From Oscillospiraceae bacterium (GTDB taxonomy: Bacteria > Bacillota > Clostridia > Oscillospirales > Ruminococcaceae): 42,156 nucleotides of DNA. The notes under the pieces were generated by a model. It was not told where the DNA came from. It made no database searches and was given only the letters and a program-made list of their open reading frames with translations. The stretch covers positions 1 to 42,156 of the forward strand of contig WQYC01000023.1 in assembly GCA_009781425.1 (NCBI GenBank), written 5' to 3'. A program made the position numbers and the translations under genes. Each line of letters begins with the position of its first letter. The stretch's first letter is position 1. Shown piece after piece: positions 16,715 to 24,150 of the stretch.

Positions 16715-18511
16715 CTATTCTTTAATAATAGCATTAAACTTACATTTACCTACGCAGGCATCGCACTTAATGCACTTTACGGGGTCTATGAAGTGCGGCT
16801 GTTTTACCGCGCCCGTAATCGCCTCCGTCGGGCAGACCTTGATACAAGCCGTGCACATTTTGCACTTTTCGTCTACGATTTTGTAAGTAAGCAAATCAGT
16901 GCAGACACCCGCAGGGCACTTTCTGTCCTTGACGTGTGCTATGTATTCATCTCTGAAGTAGCGAAGCGTTGACTTAACAGGGTTCGGCGCGGTTTGTCCG
17001 AGTCCGCAGAGCGAGTTGTCGCAGATGTAGTCGCAGAGAGCCTGCAAGCCGTCAACGTCTTCCATAGTTCCGTTGCCGGAGGTGATTTTATCGAGCGTTT
17101 CGTAAAGCCTTTTTGTGCCGATTCGGCAGGGCGTACATTTACCGCAGGACTCCTCAACCGTGAATTCTAAGAAGAACTTCGCGATGTCAACCATGCAGTT
17201 GTCCTCGTCCATGATAATCAAGCCGCCCGAGCCCATCATTGAGCCAATCGCAATAAGGTTATCAAAGTCAATCGGTGTATCAATCAGCGACATAGGGATA
17301 CAGCCGCCCGAAGGCCCGCCTGTCTGCGCCGCCTTGAACTGCTTGCCGTCAGGAATACCGCCGCCTATTTCAAAAACAACCTCGCGCAGCGTCGTGCCCA
17401 TCGGGATTTCAACAAGCCCTACGTTGTTGACCTTGCCGCCGAGCGCGAAAACCTTTGTACCCTTGGACTTTTCAGTACCCATAGAAGCGTACCAGTCCGC
17501 GCCTTTAAGAATAATCTGCGGAATGTTAGCATAGGTTTCAACGTTGTTGAGAACTGTTGGCTTGCCCCACAAGCCCTTTTGCGCGGGGAAAGGCGGTCTC
17601 GGGTTCGGCTCGCCGCGATGTCCCTCAATTGAGGTCATCAGCGCGGTTTCCTCGCCGCAGACGAACGCGCCCGCGCCGAGACGAATCTCCATATCAAAAT
17701 TAAAATCGGTTTCAAATATATTCTTCCCCAAAAGTCCGTATTCACGCGCTTTTTCTATAGCGGTTTGTAATCTTTTTACGGCAATCGGATATTCCGCACG
17801 AACATAGACATAGCCCATATCTGCGCCGATTGCGTAGCCTGCAATCGCCATAGCTTCAATCAGAACGTGCGGGTCGCCCTCTAAGACGCTTCTGTCCATG
17901 AATGCGCCGGGGTCGCCCTCGTCGGCGTTACAGCAGACATATTTTTGGTCAGCGTCGGGAACTAAGTTACGTGCTAACTGCCATTTGCGCCCTGTCGGGA
18001 AGCCGCCGCCGCCCCGCCCGCGCAGTCCCGAATCTAAGATAATTTTAATTACATCGTCGGGAGTCATTTCGGTGAGGCACTTACCGAGAGCTTCATAACC
18101 GTCCGCACCTATGTATTCATCAATGTTGTCAGGGTCGATTACGCCGCAGTTACGGAGCGCGACACGAAGCTGCTTCTTATAGAAGCCCGTGTCGTTGAGG
18201 GATTTAATGCCCTCGTCCGCGCAGACGGTTTCTTGATAAAGTAAACGCTCAACTACGCGCCCTTTAAGTAAATGCTCATTTACTATTTCGGGAATGTCGG
18301 TGTCTTTCACGAGAGAATAGAAGCTTCCCTCGGGATAGACTATCATGATAGGACCAAGAGCACATAAACCGAAGCAGCCGGTTTGCACCACGCCGACTTC
18401 TTTCTCTAAGCCTGCTTTTTTAATTTCAGTTTCAAGTGCGGTGAAAACTACTCCGCAGCCCGATGCGTGGCAACCCGTGCCGCCGCAGACCAATACGTGT
18501 GAACGAAACAT
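16715..18511 (-). CDS. hndC: NuoF-like NAD(P)H-binding subunit of [FeFe] hydrogenase
   Basis: About 598 aa from ATG 18511, preceded by AAAGGA; nine extra residues upstream lack a ribosome binding site and come from the AT-rich repeat. Domains in order: a thioredoxin-like [2Fe-2S] domain (CGGTGCHASGC ... CFGLCALGP), the NuoF flavin/NADH domain (GLRGRGGGGFPTGRKW, NADEGDPGAFMDR, GAGAYVCGEE-like GAGAFVCGEETAL), the N3 cluster motif CGKCTPCRIGTKRL, and a C-terminal 2x[4Fe-4S] ferredoxin (CKMCTACIKVCPTEA, CIKCDACVGKCKFNA). It feeds electrons between NAD(P)H and the catalytic subunit. Confidence 0.94.
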   Translation of the reverse strand: MFRSHVLVCGGTGCHASGCGVVFTALETEIKKAGLEKEVGVVQTGCFGLCALGPIMIVYPEGSFYSLVKDTDIPEIVNEHLLKGRVVERLLYQETVCADEGIKSLNDTGFYKKQLRVALRNCGVIDPDNIDEYIGADGYEALGKCLTEMTPDDVIKIILDSGLRGRGGGGFPTGRKWQLARNLVPDADQKYVCCNADEGDPGAFMDRSVLEGDPHVLIEAMAIAGYAIGADMGYVYVRAEYPIAVKRLQTAIEKAREYGLLGKNIFETDFNFDMEIRLGAGAFVCGEETALMTSIEGHRGEPNPRPPFPAQKGLWGKPTVLNNVETYANIPQIILKGADWYASMGTEKSKGTKVFALGGKVNNVGLVEIPMGTTLREVVFEIGGGIPDGKQFKAAQTGGPSGGCIPMSLIDTPIDFDNLIAIGSMMGSGGLIIMDEDNCMVDIAKFFLEFTVEESCGKCTPCRIGTKRLYETLDKITSGNGTMEDVDGLQALCDYICDNSLCGLGQTAPNPVKSTLRYFRDEYIAHVKDRKCPAGVCTDLLTYKIVDEKCKMCTACIKVCPTEAITGAVKQPHFIDPVKCIKCDACVGKCKFNAIIKE

Positions 18512-18524
18512 AAAAATCCTTTCT

Positions 18525-18628
18525 AATGCATAATGCATAATGCATAATGCATAATTGCTTTATTTTTAAGATATATGCTTCTTTCAATATTCATTTAATT
18601 ATGAATTATGAATTATGCATTATGAATT
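18525..18628. repeat. AT-rich short-period inverted repeat (ATGCATAA / ATGAATT)
   Basis: Left arm 18525-18557 is four copies of an 8-base unit (ATGCATAA). The right arm 18598-18628 is made of ATGAATT/ATGCATT units and is roughly complementary. The arms can fold into a long AT-rich hairpin about 40 bases apart. They fill the 118-base gap between the [2Fe-2S] gene and hndC, within the operon. It is a different family from A and B. Confidence 0.7.
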
Positions 18629-18629
18629 G

Positions 18630-18995
18630 TTATACATTACCTACGAGGTATTCCGTGACAACATTTCCGCGGACTAAGTGCTTGTCAATGATTTCACGCG
18701 CCTTGTCCTCGTTCATATTTACATAGGTGACTTTTTCGCCGTCCTTGTTGAAAACCTCAACAATCGGCTCATACTGGCAAAGCCCGATACAGCCTGTCTG
18801 CGAAACGCTGACGTCTTGAATGTTCTTCTCCTGCACGAGCGCAGATAATAACTGCAAAACAGGGCGCGCTCCTGCCGCGATTCCGCAGGTAGCCATGCCT
18901 ACGACTACGCGTGTTCCTGCGTGGTCGTTGCTTCTGACGCCAACCTGCCCCTGCATTTTTTCCTTGATTGCTTTGAGTTCAGCTAAACTTTTCAT
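18630..18995 (-). CDS. hndB: Thioredoxin-like [2Fe-2S] ferredoxin subunit
   Basis: About 121 aa from ATG 18995, with AAAGGAATCACATAC upstream; the frame open to 19073 is repeat-derived. Cluster ligands are spaced as in HndB/NuoE-type domains: MATCGIAAGA (one visible Cys in the first pair region) and QTGCIGLCQYEP. The place where C-x4-C would be expected shows only one Cys, TCGIAAGARP, with Gly/Ala beyond; HndB-type proteins are often like this as I recall. It probably passes electrons within the hydrogenase. It lies between the HATPase gene and hndC, in an operon with internal repeats on both sides. Confidence 0.8.
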   Translation of the reverse strand: MKSLAELKAIKEKMQGQVGVRSNDHAGTRVVVGMATCGIAAGARPVLQLLSALVQEKNIQDVSVSQTGCIGLCQYEPIVEVFNKDGEKVTYVNMNEDKAREIIDKHLVRGNVVTEYLVGNV

Positions 18996-19029
18996 GTATG
19001 TGATTCCTTTCTGAAATTGATTATTTGCT

Positions 19030-19104
19030 GTAGGGTGCGACGCCCTCGGCGCACCGTTTAATGCGATATTCATATTACGGAACGCCGAGGGCGGCGTTCC
19101 CTAC
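19030..19104. repeat. Family A elements, inverted pair
   Basis: Plus unit 19030-19061 (GTAGGG-TGCGACGCCCTCGGCGCA-CCGTTTAA) and minus unit 19104-19075 (GTAGGG-AACGCCGCCCTCGGCGTT-CCGTAA). It fills the gap between the HATPase gene and hndB, inside the hydrogenase operon, so it is transcribed with it. Confidence 0.85.
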
Positions 19105-19105
19105 A

Positions 19106-19660
19106 TTAAAAAATTTTCTCTTTTCTGACTTCCGCCTCGTTTTCTTTTAAAAACTCGCTGATGAAGGCTTTTACGTCCGGCGCGTCAATCGGCGCGCCCT
19201 CGAGCAGTTCTTTTATTTCCTGCGTGTCTAATGTAAACTCCGCGTCATCGACTTTATAACGATAGTTAAAATCTATGTGCGTATTGTAGAAAACCAACAT
19301 TTCTACCGTTGCGTTTATGTCGCCGAGCGGCGCGCGGTCAATATGTGACAGCCCGAAGACTGCAGTGACCTGCGTTCCTACGCCGAGCTCTGAGGTAATC
19401 TCGAAGCTTCCGCCTGTGCTCTCTGCCGCGTCCTTGTAAAAAGGCACTCCGAGCCCGACGCTTCGGGTGTCGCGGGTGGTGAAAAACGGGTCGGTGACAC
19501 GTTCTAACTGCTCCGCGCTCATGCCGCAGCCGTCGTCCTTAATCAGCACTGTGAGCGTGTCTGCCGCAGTGTCAACCTCAACAGCAAGCTCAATCAGCTT
19601 CGCCTGCGCTTTTACGCTGTTCTGCGCTATGTCTAATATATTTAATGATAATTCTGTCAT
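19106..19660 (-). CDS. GHKL (histidine-kinase-like) ATPase in hydrogenase operon
   Basis: 184 aa with all Bergerat-fold boxes: N box LNILDIAQNSVKA, G1 KDDGCGM, F-like DPFFTTRD, and G2 VGLGVPFYKDA. There is no phosphoacceptor His domain or sensor region, so it is either an anti-sigma-factor-like kinase or a stand-alone ATPase. Such genes are often embedded in clostridial hydrogenase operons next to the NuoE-like gene; the role is unknown. The ATG overlaps the upstream NuoE-like stop by 4 bases, so expression is coupled. Confidence 0.85.
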   Translation of the reverse strand: MTELSLNILDIAQNSVKAQAKLIELAVEVDTAADTLTVLIKDDGCGMSAEQLERVTDPFFTTRDTRSVGLGVPFYKDAAESTGGSFEITSELGVGTQVTAVFGLSHIDRAPLGDINATVEMLVFYNTHIDFNYRYKVDDAEFTLDTQEIKELLEGAPIDAPDVKAFISEFLKENEAEVRKEKIF

Positions 19661-20160
19661 TCTTTGTACTTCGCGAGAATTTCCTCGACTTCTTCCCCTG
19701 TGGACGATAATCTGCCGTAAACATCTTCGTTTATGGTGATTACGGGAGCGAGTCCGCAGGCGCCGATACAGCGGCAGTCGTTAATTGAGAACAAGCCGTC
19801 CGGCGTGACCTCGTCACCTGTTATGTTCAGCAGCTTACGGAATTTATCGAGAATTACGCCCGCGCCGCGAACGTAGCACGCTGTCCCCATGCAAACTGCG
19901 ATTTGATACTTGCCTTTCGGTGTGAGCGAGAACTGCGAGTAGAATGTAACTACGCCGTAGACCTTTTCGAGCGGTATGCCGAGCTCGCGCGAAATCATCG
20001 ACTGTACTTCTATGGGCAGATAGCCATAGATTTCCTGCGCTTCCTGAAGCACGCGCATAAGCGAGCCTCTCTCGTCTTTAATCTCGTGAATAAGCTTGAT
20101 TAACTGTTCTTCCTGCGCCGCTGTCCCTGCAAAGGGTGTCGCAGTTTTAGTCATTGCCAT
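19657..20160 (-). CDS. hndA: NuoE-like [2Fe-2S] subunit of [FeFe] hydrogenase
   Basis: 167 aa. The N-terminal helical bundle (RGSLMRVLQEAQEIYGYLP) and the motif GVVTFYSQFSLTPKGKYQIAVCMGTACYVRGA are typical of the 24-kDa NuoE family. The four ligands of the [2Fe-2S] cluster are C-x4-C in CMGTAC and C-x3-C in CRCIGACG. It is the first gene of the hydrogenase operon and follows a strong promoter (20203-20231) and an AGGAGG ribosome binding site. It works with the NuoF-like subunit in moving electrons from NAD(P)H. Confidence 0.94.
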   Translation of the reverse strand: MAMTKTATPFAGTAAQEEQLIKLIHEIKDERGSLMRVLQEAQEIYGYLPIEVQSMISRELGIPLEKVYGVVTFYSQFSLTPKGKYQIAVCMGTACYVRGAGVILDKFRKLLNITGDEVTPDGLFSINDCRCIGACGLAPVITINEDVYGRLSSTGEEVEEILAKYKE

Positions 20161-20202
20161 ATAGCCGTCCTCCTGAATTTATATTTAAATCATACATTGT
20201 TA

Positions 20203-20231
20203 ATTATAGCATAGTTTTGCGGAGAAGTCAA
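20203..20231 (-). promoter_or_regulatory. Sigma-A promoter of the hydrogenase operon
   Basis: Minus strand TTGACT (20231-20226), 17-base spacer, TATAAT (20208-20203). It is back to back with the plus promoter of the glycosidase gene, 13 bases away. Confidence 0.88.
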
Positions 20232-20244
20232 AGGCTTTTTTCCA

Positions 20245-20273
20245 TTGACAAAAATTTTATTTTATGCTAAAAT
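20245..20273 (+). promoter_or_regulatory. Sigma-A promoter of the GH13-rubrerythrin gene
   Basis: TTGACA (20245-20250), 17-base spacer, TAAAAT (20268-20273), followed by a short leader and AAAGGCGG before the ATG at 20313. Confidence 0.9.
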
Positions 20274-20312
20274 TAAACTACATGAATTTATAATTAAAAG
20301 GCGGTATTTATT

Positions 20313-22310
20313 ATGAACTGGTTTGATAATGCGGTAGTTTATCACATTTATCCTTTCGGATACGTAGGGCGCAATGACAAGGTCGCGAAAGGCGATAATC
20401 CTATTCTGCGCGTAATAGAGCATATTCCTGCTATCAAAGCGATGGGCTTCAACACTATTTATTTTGGACCTGTCTTCGATTCAACGCGCCACGGCTATGA
20501 CACCGCCGATTATACAAAGCTTGACCCGCGCCTTGGCACGAACGCTGACTTTGCACAGGTTTGCAAGGAGCTGAAAGCCGCGGGAATCCGCATAGTCTTA
20601 GACGGCGTGTTTAACCATGTCGGGCGGGACTTTTGGGCGTTCAAGGACGTGCGCGAGAAGAAATTTTCGAGCCAATATAAAGACTGGTTTCATATCCGCG
20701 ACGGCAACTCGGGCGCGAACGACGGCTTCTTCTACGAGGGCTGGGAGGGTCACTATGACCTTGTAAAGCTTAATCAGTTCAACCCCGCTGTTAAACAGCA
20801 TATTTTTGATGCGATTACCGGCTGGTATAACGAGTTCGGCATTGACGGGCTGCGGCTTGACGTGGCTTACTGCCTTGAGCTTGACTTCCTGCGCGAGCTG
20901 CGCCGCCACTGCAAGGGCTTGAAGCCCGACTTCTGGCTCATGGGCGAGACTCTGCACGGCGACTATAACAAATGGTTCAACCCCGAAATGTTAGACAGCG
21001 TGACGAATTATCAGTGCTACAAAGGGCTTTTCTCCAGTTTTAATGACCTTAATATGTTTGAAATTGCACATTCTATTAACCGCATGGAAGGGCTTTACGG
21101 CGACAGAGGCAAACAGCTCTACATATTCGTTGACAACCACGATGTCAGCAGAATCGCGAGCGGCTTGAAAAATGAAAAGCACTTAGCGGGTGTTTACACG
21201 ATGATGTTCACCATGCCGGGCGTGCCGGGCGTTTATTACGGCTCGGAATTCGGCATGAAAGCCGACAAATCGCAAGGCGACGACGCGCTACGCCCCGAGT
21301 TTATTTTAAAGGATTATGTAGGGGACGCTGCCCCCAGCGTCCCGTTGACAGATATAATTTCGCGGCTCGCAAAGGCTCACGCAACGCTGAAGCCGCTCTA
21401 CGCGGGCAATTATAAACAAGTCGTTTTAAATAATCAGTATTATGCATATGTGCGCGAATGTGACGGCGAGAAGGTTTACGCACTGATTAACGCAAGCGGC
21501 AATGCGCAGGGCTTCCACCTTGGCGGAAGCGGAAATTATACCGATGCGCTCGGAAGCGGCGTTCACGACATTTCACGGGAAGTTGTAGTTCCTGCTTTTG
21601 GTTCTATGGTCCTTTACGTAGGGAACGACGCCCTCGGCGTTCCGTCAAAGCCTGTTGAAGCACCGAAGCCTGTTGAACCGCCGAAGACGGATGAAGTTAA
21701 AACCACCCCGTCGGCTAAAGCCGCCACCCCTCCACCGGAGGGGAATAAGCAAAAACCTGTCGGTGCGTCGGGGACGCCGCACCCTACTTTAAAAGGCTCG
21801 CAAACCGAGCAAAATTTAATGTCCGCTTTCGCGGGGGAATCGCAGGCGCGCAATAAATACACCTATTACGCGGGCAGAGCGAAGAAGGACGGTTTTGAAG
21901 ACATTGCGAAAATTTTCTTAGAAACTGCCGACAACGAAAAGGAACACGCGAAAATCTGGTTCAAGCTTATGCATGACGGCGGCGTTCCCGAGACGGCGCA
22001 GAATCTGCTCGACGCGGCGAACGGCGAGAACGACGAGTGGACTGATATGTACCCCGGCTTCGCGGAAACGGCGAAGAAAGAGGGCTTCAATGATATTGCC
22101 GCGCTGTTCAAAATGGTGGGCGAAATTGAAAAGAATCATGAAGCGCGCTACCGAGAGTTACTCGAAAAGGTTAAAAATAACACAGTGTTCACGGCAGACA
22201 GCGATGTTGCATGGGAATGTATGAATTGCGGTCACCTGCACTTCGGGAAAAAAGCAGTTGAAATCTGCCCTGTTTGCAGACATCCGAAGAGTTATTTTAA
22301 GAAGGGCTAA
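20313..22310 (+). CDS. GH13 alpha-amylase-family enzyme fused to rubrerythrin
   Basis: 665 aa in one uninterrupted frame. Residues 1-435 are a GH13 alpha-glucan hydrolase: GVFNH (98-102), nucleophile Asp183 in DGLRLDVAY, acid/base Glu212 in GETLHG, and Asp277 in VDNHDVSR, so the active site is complete. No signal peptide is seen, so it should be cytoplasmic. Residues 436-491 are a Pro/Lys-rich linker whose DNA is two family A repeats and one family B repeat. Residues 492-665 are a full rubrerythrin: [23 protein letters not shown] and [10 protein letters not shown] for the diiron site, and CMNCGH/CPVCRH (Cys636, 639, 652, 655) for rubredoxin. Rubrerythrin's own start Met is gone ([12 protein letters not shown] aligns with usual starts). 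Another A repeat encodes residues 336-345 within the GH13 domain. Confidence 0.9.
   Translation: MNWFDNAVVYHIYPFGYVGRNDKVAKGDNPILRVIEHIPAIKAMGFNTIYFGPVFDSTRHGYDTADYTKLDPRLGTNADFAQVCKELKAAGIRIVLDGVFNHVGRDFWAFKDVREKKFSSQYKDWFHIRDGNSGANDGFFYEGWEGHYDLVKLNQFNPAVKQHIFDAITGWYNEFGIDGLRLDVAYCLELDFLRELRRHCKGLKPDFWLMGETLHGDYNKWFNPEMLDSVTNYQCYKGLFSSFNDLNMFEIAHSINRMEGLYGDRGKQLYIFVDNHDVSRIASGLKNEKHLAGVYTMMFTMPGVPGVYYGSEFGMKADKSQGDDALRPEFILKDYVGDAAPSVPLTDIISRLAKAHATLKPLYAGNYKQVVLNNQYYAYVRECDGEKVYALINASGNAQGFHLGGSGNYTDALGSGVHDISREVVVPAFGSMVLYVGNDALGVPSKPVEAPKPVEPPKTDEVKTTPSAKAATPPPEGNKQKPVGASGTPHPTLKGSQTEQNLMSAFAGESQARNKYTYYAGRAKKDGFEDIAKIFLETADNEKEHAKIWFKLMHDGGVPETAQNLLDAANGENDEWTDMYPGFAETAKKEGFNDIAALFKMVGEIEKNHEARYRELLEKVKNNTVFTADSDVAWECMNCGHLHFGKKAVEICPVCRHPKSYFKKG
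21318..21346 (+). repeat. Family A element inside the GH13 domain
   Basis: GTAGGG-GACGCTGCCCCCAGCGTC-CCGTT, read in frame GTA GGG as VGDAAPSVP (residues 336-344). It lies in the region where the C-terminal part of the barrel meets domain C, probably a surface loop. Confidence 0.85.
21618..21646 (+). repeat. Family A element at start of the fusion linker
   Basis: GTAGGG-AACGACGCCCTCGGCGTT-CCGTC, read as [10 protein letters not shown], immediately after the last strand of the GH13 C-domain (FGSMVLY). Confidence 0.85.
21701..21748 (+). repeat. Family B element in the fusion linker
   Basis: AACCACCCCGTCGGCTAAAG and then CCGCCACCCCTCCACCGGAG with GGGAATAA. It is two small hairpins (GGCTAAAGCC and CCCCTCCACCGGAGGGG) and is read as [15 protein letters not shown]. 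Confidence 0.85.
21759..21787 (-). repeat. Family A element in reverse, end of the fusion linker
   Basis: On the minus strand GTAGGG-TGCGGCGTCCCCGACGCA-CCGAC. Read from the plus strand it encodes [11 protein letters not shown], directly before the rubrerythrin domain. Confidence 0.8.
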
Positions 22311-22312
22311 AT

Positions 22313-22993
22313 ATGAATTTAATTTACACAGGCAAAACAAAGGACGTTTATGAGCTTGCAGACGGCAATTATCTGCTTCGCTTCAAGGACGACGCTTGCG
22401 GTGAAAACGGGGTTTTCGACCCGGGCGCGAATCAAATTATCGGTAAAATCGACGGAAAAGGCAAGGCAGGCTTAAAGCTCAGCGACTACCTTTTCAGGAA
22501 AATCAATGCCGCGGGCTTCCCTACGCACTTCATTGACTGCGACGCTAACAAAGCCGAAATGACCGTCAAGCCTGCGGTTATGTTTGGGAAAGGCGTTGAG
22601 GTCATCTGTCGCTTTAAAGCTTTTGGAAGCTTTATTCGGCGTTACGGCGATTATATTAAAGAAGGCGAAGAACTCGACGCAGTGGTTGAAATTACGCTCA
22701 AGGACGACCTTCGCGGCGACCCGCTGATTACTCGCGAGGCTTTAGACGCGCTGAATATTCTGAGTTGCTCGGAGCATGACACGCTTGTAGAGCTTACAAA
22801 AAACATTTCGGGCGTGATAAAATCCGCGCTCGCCGAAAAGGGCTTAGAGCTGATTGACATTAAGCTTGAATTCGGGCGGGACAAAAGCGGCAGGATTATG
22901 CTGATTGATGAAGTCAGCGGCGATATAATGCGGGTATTTAAAGACGGGAAAAGCGTTTCGCCGACTGAACTTGAGAAAATCGTAACAGTTTAA
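22313..22993 (+). CDS. purC: Phosphoribosylaminoimidazole-succinocarboxamide synthase
   Basis: 226 aa. PurC condenses CAIR with aspartate using ATP in purine synthesis. The N-terminus IYTGKTKDVYEL is the family's P-loop-like strand, and GVEVICRFKAFGSFIRRYG, KDDLRGDPLI, LIDIKLEFGRDKSGRIMLIDEVSGD are conserved blocks (the last includes the catalytic and ATP-binding region). It starts 2 bases after the stop of the fusion gene with AAGGGC as a ribosome binding site, so the two are co-transcribed. A bidirectional terminator follows. Confidence 0.95.
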   Translation: MNLIYTGKTKDVYELADGNYLLRFKDDACGENGVFDPGANQIIGKIDGKGKAGLKLSDYLFRKINAAGFPTHFIDCDANKAEMTVKPAVMFGKGVEVICRFKAFGSFIRRYGDYIKEGEELDAVVEITLKDDLRGDPLITREALDALNILSCSEHDTLVELTKNISGVIKSALAEKGLELIDIKLEFGRDKSGRIMLIDEVSGDIMRVFKDGKSVSPTELEKIVTV

Positions 22994-23001
22994 AAGCAAA
23001 C

Positions 23002-23030
23002 AAAAAAGGACTGTATTTACAGTCCTTTTT
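23002..23030. terminator. Bidirectional terminator between purC and the prepilin operon
   Basis: AAAAAAGGACTGT (23002-23014) pairs with ACAGTCCTTTTT (23019-23030). The flanks are A-rich on one side and T-rich on the other, so it serves both convergent transcripts. Confidence 0.9.
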
Positions 23031-23040
23031 ATTTATAATT

Positions 23041-23718
23041 TTATGGTGTGAATTGATTTAATGTAAACGGTCTTACGGCATATTGCCTTGTTGTAAGCTC
23101 TCTTCTTTCGGCGGGGTCGTCTTCGTTGGTTGTGAGGGTTACGGTCAAGAGGTAGGCGACACCTGTGCCGACGGTTGCGGGTTCTAACGTGAAGGTCATG
23201 CGCCTGCTCTTATAATACTCTATAGCGAGAACAGGGTGACCGGGACAATCGAGAATACCGAGAGCGATACACTGCGGCGAGTCACAGCTTTTGAAGAGCG
23301 CGCCGTCTGCGTCAACAGAATACTCAACGTTACCTATTCCGCTTATCAGCACTGTGAATCTGTCTGCGCCGTCTCCTGCACAACTAACGGGGCAGGGCAT
23401 CGCGGATAGGCAGCCGACAGTGATGTCAGACGGGTCGCAGCCTGTGGTGCAGCCGCAGAAATTAGCAGTGGCAGAGTCATAATTACAAAAACCAATCGGC
23501 GCGAAAGCGTTATTAAGCTCTTTTACTATGCTGTTTGAAAGAGTGTCAGACAGGGTAGAAAGCTCGGTGAGGTCGATGATTCGCGTTTGCAATCTTGTAA
23601 CGTTAGTAAGCAGACCGCCGACAGTAACCACAAAAATGGAGAGCAAAGCCATGCCTATGATGAGCTCTGTTAAAGATACACCGGCGTTAGATTTTATATT
23701 TTTCATGAATTTCTTCAT
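23041..23718 (-). CDS. Type IV prepilin-like protein (GspJ/PilW-like position)
   Basis: 225 aa. Prepilin peptidase site after SNAG: cleavage before VSLTELIIGMALL, with Glu at +5, then a hydrophobic helix to about residue 40. The body is beta-rich with a Cys cluster (CNYD...CGCTTGCDPSD...CLSAMPCPVSC, residues about 83-115), then further Cys (CDSPQC, DCPG). GGAGG lies before the ATG. It is the last gene of a four-gene minor-pilin operon. Confidence 0.85.
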   Translation of the reverse strand: MKKFMKNIKSNAGVSLTELIIGMALLSIFVVTVGGLLTNVTRLQTRIIDLTELSTLSDTLSNSIVKELNNAFAPIGFCNYDSATANFCGCTTGCDPSDITVGCLSAMPCPVSCAGDGADRFTVLISGIGNVEYSVDADGALFKSCDSPQCIALGILDCPGHPVLAIEYYKSRRMTFTLEPATVGTGVAYLLTVTLTTNEDDPAERRELTTRQYAVRPFTLNQFTP

Positions 23719-23745
23719 AAACGCTGACCTCCGTCAAAAGCATTA

Positions 23746-24150
23746 TTACGGAACGACGGGTGAAAAAGCTATTGCGTTGTTGCACCCGCAGCAGGTAGGG
23801 CAGGGAAAGCCGGCACAATGCGGATAATTAGCGCAAAAGCAAGCCGCGAGACCGTGCGAGGTGTTGAAAAAGACCGAATGAGTAGCCACGGGAGTACCGC
23901 CAATCTCAATCGTAATATCTACAGTCTGGCTATGCGGAAAAGCCATCAGGACTGCAGGGTTCATCTCTCCCTCCTGCGAAAGCCTTGCGCTGCGCGACGA
24001 AGCAGTAGTCATCGACATTGCGCGGTTAAGTACAAGGAAAACAGCAGTCACAAGAATCGACAGAACCATAAAACTTATAATTGTTTCTACGATGAGCTCG
24101 CCTCTGTTGGAGGAAAGCCTCTTTTTTGATTTACATAAGAACTGTATCAT
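23746..24150 (-). CDS. Type IV prepilin-like protein, small, Cys-rich tail
   Basis: About 134 aa from ATG 24150 (GGAGG upstream); the extension to 24189 lies in the overlapping upstream gene. The prepilin site is SSNRG before ELIVETIISFMVL with Glu +5. The globular part is short, and the last third holds many Cys (CFCANYPHC...CPTCCGC). The start overlaps the end of the preceding gene by 20 bases, so the two are coupled. Confidence 0.82.
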   Translation of the reverse strand: MIQFLCKSKKRLSSNRGELIVETIISFMVLSILVTAVFLVLNRAMSMTTASSRSARLSQEGEMNPAVLMAFPHSQTVDITIEIGGTPVATHSVFFNTSHGLAACFCANYPHCAGFPCPTCCGCNNAIAFSPVVP

